A stretch of 7,105 nt of DNA. Source: Acetobacteraceae bacterium (GTDB lineage Bacteria; Pseudomonadota; Alphaproteobacteria; Acetobacterales; Acetobacteraceae). Where the stretch lies: NCBI GenBank assembly GCA_030044345.1, contig JASHVY010000084.1, positions 1 through 7,105 of the forward strand, given 5' to 3'. Positions 1-5,814 of this stretch are shown here, in pieces. Position 1 is the stretch's first letter; every line of letters starts with the position of its first letter. The notes under the pieces were generated by a model. It had not been told where the DNA came from, did not search any database, and worked only from the letters and a program-made list of their open reading frames with translations. The position numbers and the translations under genes are program-made.

Positions 1-299
1 CCGGTGCTTCGAGCATTGCCGAGCTCGCCGTCAGCGGCCGGCCGGCGATCCTGGTGCCGCTGCCCGGCGCGATCGACGATCATCAGCGCGCCAATGCCAG
101 GGCGCTGGCGGTGATGGGCGCGGCGGTCGTGCTCGATCAGGTGGGTTTGACCGCCGCCAGGATGGGCACGGAAATCGCTTCATTGCTCGCCGATCCGGCG
201 CGGCTTGCGGCGATGGCCGAAGCTGCGGCGCGATTCGGCCGCGTGGATGCCGCTGAGCGTCTGGCCGATCTGGTCGAGGCTCTGGGGGGCGGGGCATGA
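1..299 (+). CDS. murG: MurG, lipid II synthase (UDP-GlcNAc transferase), C-terminal fragment
   Basis: This is the 3' end of murG, cut by the left edge; the frame opens at base 3 and ends at TGA 297-299, leaving 98 residues. MurG transfers GlcNAc from UDP-GlcNAc to lipid I at the inner face of the cytoplasmic membrane, giving lipid II. The visible part is the end of the C-terminal GT-B Rossmann domain that binds UDP-GlcNAc. It begins with the family signature GASSIAELAVSGRPAILVP, whose Glu (visible residue 7) matches the nucleotide-sugar contact of E. coli MurG. It continues through DDHQRANA, where Gln 28 and Asn 31 fit the conserved Q-x-x-N pattern. A helical tail (ADPARLAAMAEAAARFG) closes the protein. 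The stop overlaps the murC start (ATGA). The internal GTG at 54 is not a real start, because homology continues upstream of it. Confidence 0.93.
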   Translation, partial: GASSIAELAVSGRPAILVPLPGAIDDHQRANARALAVMGAAVVLDQVGLTAARMGTEIASLLADPARLAAMAEAAARFGRVDAAERLADLVEALGGGA

Positions 300-1735
300 G
301 GGCGCTGCCGCTTTCCATCGGTACCATTCATTTCGTCGGTATCGGCGGCATCGGCATGTCCGGCATCGCCGAGGTTCTGCATAATCTCGGCTACGCGGTG
401 CAGGGCAGCGACATTGCCGAAAGCGCCAATGTGCTGCGCCTGCGCGCGGCGGGAATCCCCGTCACCGTCGGCCATGCGGCGGAAAATTTGCGGACGGCGC
501 AGGTCGTGGTCGTCTCAAGCGCGGTTCGCCGCGACAATCCGGAGGTTGCCGCCGCGCGCGCCCGCTTCCTGCCGATCGTCCGCCGCGCCGAGATGCTGGC
601 CGAGCTGATGCGGCTGCGATGGTCGATCGCCATCGGCGGCACGCATGGCAAGACCACCACCACCAGCCTGATCGCCGCCGTGCTCGAGGCCGCGAATCTC
701 GACCCGACCGTCATCAATGGCGGGATCGTCAATGCCTATGGCACCAACACGCGGCTCGGGGCCGGAGAGTGGATGGTCGCCGAGGCCGACGAGAGCGACG
801 GCAGTTTTCTCCGCCTGCCCGCGGTGATCGCGGTCATCACCAACATGGATCCAGAGCATCTCGACCACTGGGGCAGCAACGAGGCGATGCTGGAGGGCTA
901 TCGCCAGTTCGTCGCCAATGTGCCGTTCTACGGCTTCGCGGTGCTCTGCATCGATCATCCGGCGGTCCAGCAGATGATCCCTTCGCTCTCGGATCATCGG
1001 CTGGTGACCTATGGAATGTCCCTGCAGGCGGATGTGCGTGCCGAGCGCGTCATTACCGACAAGCTCGGCGCTACCTTCGAGGTTTCCGTGACCGACCGTC
1101 AAACCCGTCGTGCCCGCCGGCTCGGCCCGTTCCGCCTGCCGATGCTCGGCAGCCACAATGTGCAGAATGCGCTCGCCGCCCTCGCAGTCGGGCTCGAGAT
1201 GGAGATCTCCGAAGCAACGCTGCAGACGGCGCTTGCGGGATTCCGTGGTGTCAAGCGCCGCTTCACCAAGACTGGTGAGATCGGCGGCATCACCATCATC
1301 GATGATTACGGGCACCATCCGGTCGAGATCGCCGCCGTGCTCAAGGCGGCCCGTCAGGCGGGCGCGCGAGAGGTGATCGCGGTCGTGCAGCCGCATCGCT
1401 ATACGCGACTCGCTTCGCTTTTCGATCAGTTCTGCGCGTGCATGAACGATGCCGGCACGGTGATCGTGGCCGATGTCTATCCGGCCGGCGAGGCACCGAT
1501 TCCCGGCATCACGCGCGATGCGTTGGTCGAAGGGCTGCGCGGCCGCGGGCACAAGAGCGTCGTGCCGCTGGCCGGGCCGGAGCAGCTCGCCGAGATGGTG
1601 CACGCGATCGCCCGTTCCGGGGATTATGTCGTTTGCCTCGGCGCCGGCAGCATCACCCAATGGGCCAATGCTTTGCCGAGCGAGCTTGCGCTTTTGCAGG
1701 CGGCCCCTCGCCGCGCCGGCGGAGCATCTCGATGA
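296..1735 (+). CDS. murC: MurC, UDP-N-acetylmuramate--L-alanine ligase
   Basis: MurC is the cytoplasmic ATP-dependent ligase that adds L-Ala to UDP-MurNAc, the first step of stem-peptide synthesis. The 479 residues match the family length (E. coli 491) and show all three domains. The N-terminal UDP-binding domain has HFVGIGGIGMSG (12-23). The central ATPase domain has the P-loop GGTHGKTTTTS (114-124, Lys119), EADESDGS (163-170), the stretch TNMDPEHLDHW (182-192) and SHNVQNALAA (286-295). The C-terminal domain has DDYGHHP (336-342), QPHRYTR (365-371), DVYPAGE (393-399) and LGAGSI (448-453). DDYGHHP and QPHRYTR are typical of MurC rather than MurD, MurE or MurF. The ATG at 296 overlaps the murG stop by 4 bases. 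Only a G-run (284-294) lies at Shine-Dalgarno distance, so translation probably depends on coupling to murG. No damage or odd residues were seen. Confidence 0.98.
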   Translation: MRALPLSIGTIHFVGIGGIGMSGIAEVLHNLGYAVQGSDIAESANVLRLRAAGIPVTVGHAAENLRTAQVVVVSSAVRRDNPEVAAARARFLPIVRRAEMLAELMRLRWSIAIGGTHGKTTTTSLIAAVLEAANLDPTVINGGIVNAYGTNTRLGAGEWMVAEADESDGSFLRLPAVIAVITNMDPEHLDHWGSNEAMLEGYRQFVANVPFYGFAVLCIDHPAVQQMIPSLSDHRLVTYGMSLQADVRAERVITDKLGATFEVSVTDRQTRRARRLGPFRLPMLGSHNVQNALAALAVGLEMEISEATLQTALAGFRGVKRRFTKTGEIGGITIIDDYGHHPVEIAAVLKAARQAGAREVIAVVQPHRYTRLASLFDQFCACMNDAGTVIVADVYPAGEAPIPGITRDALVEGLRGRGHKSVVPLAGPEQLAEMVHAIARSGDYVVCLGAGSITQWANALPSELALLQAAPRRAGGASR

Positions 1736-2670
1736 GCGCGGCCTTGCGAGCGCCCGCCAGTTTTCCCGATGCGCTGCCGCCGCTCGGCGGGCGGGCAACA
1801 CAAGCGGCCGCTTTGGCAAGCTTCACCTGGTTCCGTGTCGGCGGTCCGGCCGAAGTGATGGTGCGGCCGGCGGATACGGAAGATCTCGCCGCCTTTCTCG
1901 CGGCCCTCCCGCCCGAAGTTCCGGTCACCGTCATTGGTGCGGCGTCGAATCTGATCATCCGGGATGGCGGGATTCCGGGCATCGTCGTCCGTCTTCCGGC
2001 CCGTGGCTTCGGCGGCATCGTGGTCGAAGAAGACGGCGTCATTGCGGGTGCGGCGGCGCTCGATGCGACGGTTGCCGAGCATGCCGCCCAGGCAGGGCTG
2101 GCCGGCCTCGAATTTCTTTCGGGGGTTCCCGGCGCAGTCGGCGGTGCCGTTGCGATGAATGCCGGCGCCTATGGCGGCGATGTCGCGGGGATTCTCGATT
2201 GGGCGGAAATCGTCTGCCGTTCGGGTGAGACGCGCAGGCTTTCGACTGCCGAGCTCGCGCTCGCCTATCGTTACTCGGCGCTGCCGCCGGGCGCGGTTGT
2301 CGTGCGGGCGCGCTTCAGTGCTCGTCCGGGTGAGCGGACGCCGATTGCCGAACGCATGGCCGCGATCCGCGCCGCGCGCGAGGCGACGCAGCCGATTCGC
2401 GCGCGCACCGGCGGCTCGACCTTCCGCAATCCGCCGGGCATGAAGGCGTGGGAGCTGATTGCCGCCGCTGGTTGCCGCGGTCTTGCCCGCGGCGGTGCCG
2501 TGGTCAGCGAGAAACACTGCAATTTCCTCATCAATACCGGAGGGGCCTCGGCGGCCGATCTCGAAGGGCTCGGCGAGGAGGTGCGCGCGCGCGTGCGCGA
2601 AACGACGGGTGTGATGCTCGAGTGGGAGATCCGCCGGATCGGAATCCCCGCCCAGGAACGCGCGCCATGA
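1732..2670 (+). CDS. murB: MurB, UDP-N-acetylenolpyruvoylglucosamine reductase
   Basis: MurB is the cytoplasmic FAD enzyme that uses NADPH to reduce enolpyruvyl-UDP-GlcNAc to UDP-MurNAc, the substrate of MurC. Counted from ATG 1732 it has 312 residues. The FAD-binding half carries TWFRVGGPAEVMV (32-44), the pyrophosphate-binding segment IGAASNLIIRDGG (68-80) and FLSGVPGAVGGAVAMNAGAYG (128-148). The substrate half has YRYS (179-182; Arg180 matches E. coli Arg159), GSTFRNPPG (228-236; Ser229 is the expected proton donor), SEKHCNFLIN (259-268) and EWEIRRIG (297-304; Glu299 is the likely catalytic acid). The compact length suggests a type II MurB. The reading frame stays open far upstream, to 1438, but that part lies inside murC. 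The ATG at 1732 has GGAG (1721-1724) seven bases before it, and homology starts just after it. It overlaps the murC stop by 4 bases. One glycine of the usual GxGSN motif is Ala71. Confidence 0.97.
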   Translation: MSAALRAPASFPDALPPLGGRATQAAALASFTWFRVGGPAEVMVRPADTEDLAAFLAALPPEVPVTVIGAASNLIIRDGGIPGIVVRLPARGFGGIVVEEDGVIAGAAALDATVAEHAAQAGLAGLEFLSGVPGAVGGAVAMNAGAYGGDVAGILDWAEIVCRSGETRRLSTAELALAYRYSALPPGAVVVRARFSARPGERTPIAERMAAIRAAREATQPIRARTGGSTFRNPPGMKAWELIAAAGCRGLARGGAVVSEKHCNFLINTGGASAADLEGLGEEVRARVRETTGVMLEWEIRRIGIPAQERAP

Positions 2671-3584
2671 AGCGCGTCGCCGTTCTCCAGGGTGGCATCT
2701 CGCCTGAGCGCGAGGTCAGCCTTTCGAGCGGGGAGCAGGTGAGTGTTGCGCTCCGCGAGGCGGGATTCGATGTCGTGCCGATTACGGTCGGCGAGGATCT
2801 TCCGGCGCTGATCGCCGCGCTCACGCCGCCGCCGGATGTGGTGTTCAACGCACTGCACGGGCGTTTCGGCGAGGATGGCGCGATCCAGGGCGTGCTCGAC
2901 TGGCTCGGCATCCCCTACACCCATTCCGGCGTGCGCGCTTCCGCGCTGGCCATGGATAAGGTCGCGGCCAAGGCGGCCTTCGCCTCCGCCGAGCTGCCGG
3001 TCGCGCGGCATGTGCTCGTGGATATCGAAAGCCTCGCCCACGAAGACCCGATGAAACGGCCCTTTGTCGTCAAGCCGCCGAACCAGGGTTCGTCGGTGGG
3101 TGTCGCGTTCATCCATTCCGGTGACAACCGGATCGCGGAGATTGTGGAGGGGTGGCGATTCGGGCCGCTCGCGTTGGTCGAGGAATTCATTCCCGGCCGT
3201 GAGATCACGGTCGGGGTGATGGGGGGCGAACCGCTCGCCGTCACCGAGATCCGCCCCGCGGACGGGTTTTATGATTACGAGGCGAAATACGCGCCGGGCG
3301 GCTCGCGCCATGTCATTCCAGCGCCGATTCACCCGGCGGCCTATGCAGAGGCACTGGAGATCGCGGCAGCGGCGCACAGGACGCTCGGTTGTCGCGGCGC
3401 CTCGCGCGCCGATTTCCGTTACGACGATACCGCGGGCGAGCCCGGCCGGCTCGTGCTGCTTGAGATCAACACCCAGCCGGGCCTCACGCCCACCTCACTC
3501 CTGCCGGAGCAGGCGGCTCATCGCGGCATCAGCTTTCCTGATCTTTGCGCCTGGATGGTGGAGAACGCCGCATGCCGCGCGTGA
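2667..3584 (+). CDS. ddl: D-alanine--D-alanine ligase
   Basis: Ddl is a cytoplasmic ATP-grasp ligase that joins two D-Ala molecules; MurF then adds the dipeptide to the UDP-MurNAc tripeptide. The protein has 305 residues, about the size of E. coli DdlB (306). Visible motifs are LQGGISPEREVSLSSG (7-22, with Glu14 equivalent to DdlB Glu15), NALHGRFGEDGAIQG (61-75), YTHSGVRASALAMDK (84-98), VVKPPNQGSSVGV (134-146), EEFIPGREITVGV (172-184), FYDYEAKY (201-208), RADF (247-250) and LLEINTQPGLTPTSL (264-278). Glu266 and Asn268 are the expected metal ligands. Tyr208 occupies the position of DdlB Tyr216, which fits a D-Ala-D-Ala rather than a D-lactate ligase. ATG 2667 overlaps the murB stop by 4 bases and has AGGA (2654-2657) nine bases before it. 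The open frame back to 2448 lies within murB and is not coding. Confidence 0.97.
   Translation: MKRVAVLQGGISPEREVSLSSGEQVSVALREAGFDVVPITVGEDLPALIAALTPPPDVVFNALHGRFGEDGAIQGVLDWLGIPYTHSGVRASALAMDKVAAKAAFASAELPVARHVLVDIESLAHEDPMKRPFVVKPPNQGSSVGVAFIHSGDNRIAEIVEGWRFGPLALVEEFIPGREITVGVMGGEPLAVTEIRPADGFYDYEAKYAPGGSRHVIPAPIHPAAYAEALEIAAAAHRTLGCRGASRADFRYDDTAGEPGRLVLLEINTQPGLTPTSLLPEQAAHRGISFPDLCAWMVENAACRA
3560..3563 (+). promoter_or_regulatory. Ribosome binding site fixing the ftsQ start
   Basis: A GGAG inside the end of ddl lies eight bases before ATG 3572. It supports that start over the in-frame TTG at 3545 and the GTG at 3581, neither of which has a comparable purine-rich element at proper spacing. 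Confidence 0.65.
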
Positions 3585-4441
3585 AAAGCACGCCCCGCAG
3601 CAGCGTCAAGGACCGGCCGGGGCGTTGGGCGCTGCTGCTGCGCCGGCAGAAGAGCCGGCTCAAGATGGTGGCGATCGTCGGCGTGCTGGCCGTGATCGGT
3701 TTCGGCGTCTCCGCCGTCATCCGGGCGAATGCCCCCGGTTCGAGCCTTGTCGGGTTGCGTGAGCGGATCGGCGCATTCACCGGCGTTGCCGGCCTCAGCG
3801 TGCGGCATGTCATCATTCGCGGCCAGCACAATACGCCCGAGCCTTTGCTGCGCGAGGCTCTCGGCGTCATGCCGGGTGAGCCGATCCTCGGTTTCTCGCT
3901 CGAAGCGGCGCGGCAGCGGATCGAGAGCCTGGCCTGGGTGCAGAGCGCGGTGATCGAGCGTCGCCTGCCCGACACGGTCCTCGTGGTGCTGACCGAGAAG
4001 CGGCCCTTCGCGCTCTGGCAGCATGATGGGCAATTCTCGGTGATCGACCGTGACGGCGATATCGTGGACGCGCGGAATGTGCGCGAATTTCGTTTGCTGC
4101 CGCTCGTCGTCGGCCCCGGCGCGCCTTCGCATGCGGCCGAGCTCTTCGATGCGCTGAGCGGGCTTCCCGATATTGCCCGGCGCGTAGCCGCTGCCGTGCG
4201 CGTGGGCGAACGGCGATGGAACCTCGTGCTCAAGGACGGAACCACGATCGAGTTGCCGGACGATCATGCGCCGGCTGCGCTCACGCGCCTTGCCGCGCTC
4301 GAGACGAAATATGCGCTGCTCGATCGGCCGCTCGCGATCGTCGATATGCGCCTTGGCGACCGACTGGTGCTGCGTCCCTGGCCGCAGCCGGCATCTTCGC
4401 CTTCTTCGCCACCCGAGCCGGCGGCCAGGGAACCAGGGTGA
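3572..4441 (+). CDS. ftsQ: FtsQ, cell division protein (POTRA/FtsQ domain)
   Basis: FtsQ is a bitopic inner-membrane divisome protein that recruits FtsB/FtsL and helps control septal wall synthesis. From ATG 3572 it has 289 residues. A basic cytoplasmic tail (1-32, rich in Arg/Lys) is followed by one membrane segment at about 33-50 (MVAIVGVLAVIGFGVSAVI). A POTRA domain spans about 75-143 (LSVRHVIIRGQHNTPEPLLR, then SLAWVQSAVIERRLPDTVLV). The FtsQ domain follows (TEKRPFALWQ at 141-150, FSVIDRDG at 155-162), ending near DMRLGDRLVLRP (258-269). A Pro/Ser-rich tail of about 20 residues closes the protein. FtsQ diverges quickly, but the architecture and position between ddl and ftsA are decisive. 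The start was chosen because GGAG (3560-3563) lies eight bases before the ATG. An in-frame TTG at 3545 adds nine residues inside ddl, and GTG 3581 has no Shine-Dalgarno. The gene overlaps ddl by 13 bases. Confidence 0.94.
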   Translation: MPRVKSTPRSSVKDRPGRWALLLRRQKSRLKMVAIVGVLAVIGFGVSAVIRANAPGSSLVGLRERIGAFTGVAGLSVRHVIIRGQHNTPEPLLREALGVMPGEPILGFSLEAARQRIESLAWVQSAVIERRLPDTVLVVLTEKRPFALWQHDGQFSVIDRDGDIVDARNVREFRLLPLVVGPGAPSHAAELFDALSGLPDIARRVAAAVRVGERRWNLVLKDGTTIELPDDHAPAALTRLAALETKYALLDRPLAIVDMRLGDRLVLRPWPQPASSPSSPPEPAAREPG

Positions 4442-4446
4442 GGGAG
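4441..4446 (+). promoter_or_regulatory. Ribosome binding site of ftsA, overlapping the ftsQ stop
   Basis: AGGGAG begins on the last base of the ftsQ TGA and ends seven bases before ATG 4454. It is among the best Shine-Dalgarno matches in the window, consistent with FtsA being initiated on its own while still being reachable by ribosomes finishing ftsQ. Confidence 0.75.
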
Positions 4447-4453
4447 AAGTGCG

Positions 4454-5752
4454 ATGAATGATTTCTCGCCTCGTCGCACGTTGCCTCCGGAGCCCGGCGC
4501 CGCCGAGCCGCCGCGGCGGCCCGCGCGCGGCGGCCTGTTCGGCGTGCTCGATGTCGGCTCGACCAAGATCGCCTGCCTGATCGGGCGGGCGGAATCGGAT
4601 GGCGCGCTGCGTGTCATCGGCTTCGGCTGGCAGAAGGGCCGTGGCGTGCGCGGCGGCGGCGTCACCGATCTTGCCGATGCCGAGAAGGCGATCCGCGCCG
4701 CGGTGGGCCAGGCGGAGGACATGGCGGATACGAGCCTGCGCTCGGTCACGGCCAATCTCTCCTGCGGCCAGCCGGAGAGCCGGCTCTTCAACGTGCAATG
4801 GCCGGTCGGCGGGCGCGCGGTTGCCGCCGAGGATGTGCAGCGCGTGGTCTATGAGGCGCGCGCGCGCGCGCTCTCGGAGGGGCGCGAGACCATTCACGCT
4901 CTGCCGCTTTCTTTCGCCGTGGACGATACCGCCGATGTCGCAGACCCGCGGGGGCTTTATTGCGATACGCTCACCGCGCGGCTGCACATCGTCGATGCCG
5001 CGACCTCAGCCTTGCGCAATTTCGGCGTCTGCCTCGCGCGCGCCGATCTCGACGTCACCGAGCTCGTCTCCGCCCCGCTCGCCGCCGGTCTTTCCGTGCT
5101 GGTCGAGGATGAGCGCGTGCTCGGCGCCACAGTGATCGACATGGGCGGCGGCACCACCGGCATGGCGGTGTTCGGCGAGGGCCAGATCCTGCACACGGCG
5201 ATGCTGCCGGTCGGCGGCATCCACGTCACCAACGATCTCGCCCGTATCCTTTCGACACCGGTTGCCCATGCCGAGCGGCTGAAGACGCTTTACGGCAACG
5301 CCGAATCGAGTCCCGACGATGAACGCGAAATGCTTCCCGTCCCGCTGGTGGGCGAGGAGGAGCACCAGATCGCGCGCGTGCCGCGGGCGATGGTGGTGAG
5401 CATCATCCGCCCGCGCCTCGAGGAGACTTTCGAAATGGTCAAGGAACGATTGCAGGCGACGGGCCTTTCGCGCGTTGCCGGCACCCGTGTCGTGCTCACC
5501 GGCGGGGCGGCCCAGCTCGCCGGCGCGCGGGAGATGGCCGCGCGCATTCTCGGCAGACAGGTCCGCATCGGCCGCCCGCACGGACTGCGCGGGCTGCCCG
5601 AGGCCGCATCCGGCCCGGCCTTCGCGACCGCCTCCGGCCTGCTCGCCTGGGCGGCCGGCGCCGGCCAGACGATGCACGACATCGACCTCACGCCCGAAGC
5701 CTCGCGCGGTGTCGTCGGCCGCGTGATCGATTTTTTCCGCCAGCGCATCTGA
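4454..5752 (+). CDS. ftsA: FtsA, actin-like cell division protein
   Basis: FtsA is an ATP-binding actin homologue that tethers FtsZ to the cytoplasmic membrane and recruits later divisome proteins. The 432 residues begin with a Pro/Arg-rich extension of about 28 residues. The actin fold follows, with phosphate-1 LDVGSTKIACLIG (32-44), the FtsA-specific 1C (SHS2) domain from about 95 to 175, and phosphate-2 VIDMGGGTTGMAVF (227-240). LPVGGIHVTNDLA (251-263) and the adenosine-binding motif VLTGGAAQLAG (347-357) complete it. The C-terminus GVVGRVIDFFRQRI (419-432) is the expected amphipathic membrane-targeting helix, so the protein is complete. The 1C domain and terminal helix separate it from MreB and DnaK. 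It lies 12 bases after ftsQ, with a strong Shine-Dalgarno at 4441-4446. Its TGA overlaps an ATG (TGATG, 5750-5754) that opens a short frame leading to ftsZ. Confidence 0.98.
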   Translation: MNDFSPRRTLPPEPGAAEPPRRPARGGLFGVLDVGSTKIACLIGRAESDGALRVIGFGWQKGRGVRGGGVTDLADAEKAIRAAVGQAEDMADTSLRSVTANLSCGQPESRLFNVQWPVGGRAVAAEDVQRVVYEARARALSEGRETIHALPLSFAVDDTADVADPRGLYCDTLTARLHIVDAATSALRNFGVCLARADLDVTELVSAPLAAGLSVLVEDERVLGATVIDMGGGTTGMAVFGEGQILHTAMLPVGGIHVTNDLARILSTPVAHAERLKTLYGNAESSPDDEREMLPVPLVGEEEHQIARVPRAMVVSIIRPRLEETFEMVKERLQATGLSRVAGTRVVLTGGAAQLAGAREMAARILGRQVRIGRPHGLRGLPEAASGPAFATASGLLAWAAGAGQTMHDIDLTPEASRGVVGRVIDFFRQRI

Positions 5753-5814
5753 TGGCTGGCTTCCCCCGCAACCTGCGCCCCAGCGCCTCTGCTCCAAGAG
5801 AGATACGCCGATGA
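5752..5814 (+). other. 20-codon frame bridging ftsA and ftsZ (possible coupling leader, not a clear gene)
   Basis: The 58-base spacer between ftsA and ftsZ (5753-5810) is completely covered by one short frame. Its ATG (5752-5754) shares a base with the ftsA TGA (TGATG), and its TGA (5812-5814) overlaps the ftsZ ATG (ATGA). The frame reads MAGFPRNLRPSASAPREIRR. It has no Shine-Dalgarno of its own, and it uses AGA, ATA and CGA, which are scarce in the flanking genes, so a conserved peptide is unlikely. Its plausible role is passive: ribosomes ending ftsA could restart, cross the gap and deliver themselves to the ftsZ start. It could equally be chance. No promoter-like pair, CtrA-type TTAA-N7-TTAA site or terminator was seen in the spacer. 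Confidence 0.25.
5797..5802 (+). promoter_or_regulatory. Ribosome binding site of ftsZ
   Basis: AGAGAG lies eight bases before ATG 5811 and is the only purine-rich element at proper spacing. It is a weaker anti-Shine-Dalgarno match than the one before ftsA, although FtsZ is normally needed in larger amounts. Confidence 0.55.

Noticed and set aside
1438..1731. Upstream extension of the murB frame inside murC
   Set aside because: The translated extension is Arg/Gly-rich and unlike MurB. Homology begins after ATG 1732, which has a good Shine-Dalgarno sequence. The ddl frame extension from 2448 to 2666 was rejected for the same reason.
2581..2599. Alternating purine-pyrimidine run (19 bases) in murB, and a similar 16-base GC run at 4856-4871 in ftsA
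   Set aside because: Both could favour Z-DNA, but each simply encodes Arg/Ala/Val codons in a GC-rich genome, and nothing around them suggests a regulatory role.
3518..4987. A 489-codon open frame on the minus strand across ftsQ and ftsA
   Set aside because: It is antisense to well-supported genes, its translation is rich in Arg/His/Ala with no recognisable domain, and such long shadows are expected in GC-rich DNA with strong third-position bias. The same holds for the minus-strand frames at 515-1819, 1624-2517, 2271-3377 and 5006-5926.
5301..5313. Two GANTC sites close together in ftsA, and other GANTC sites across the window
   Set aside because: GANTC is the CcrM methylation site of alphaproteobacteria, but the number here looks close to chance for this base composition, and no cluster sits at a promoter. 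No CtrA-like TTAA-N7-TTAA site was seen near ftsZ.
5729..5736. T-run at the end of ftsA as a possible terminator
   Set aside because: It encodes the conserved FtsA C-terminal helix (IDFF), no convincing GC-rich stem precedes it, and termination here would cut off ftsZ.
5787..5802. Possible hairpin pairing CTCT (5787-5790) with AGAG at the ftsZ Shine-Dalgarno
   Set aside because: The stem is only four base pairs and cannot be extended, too weak to claim as a translation switch.
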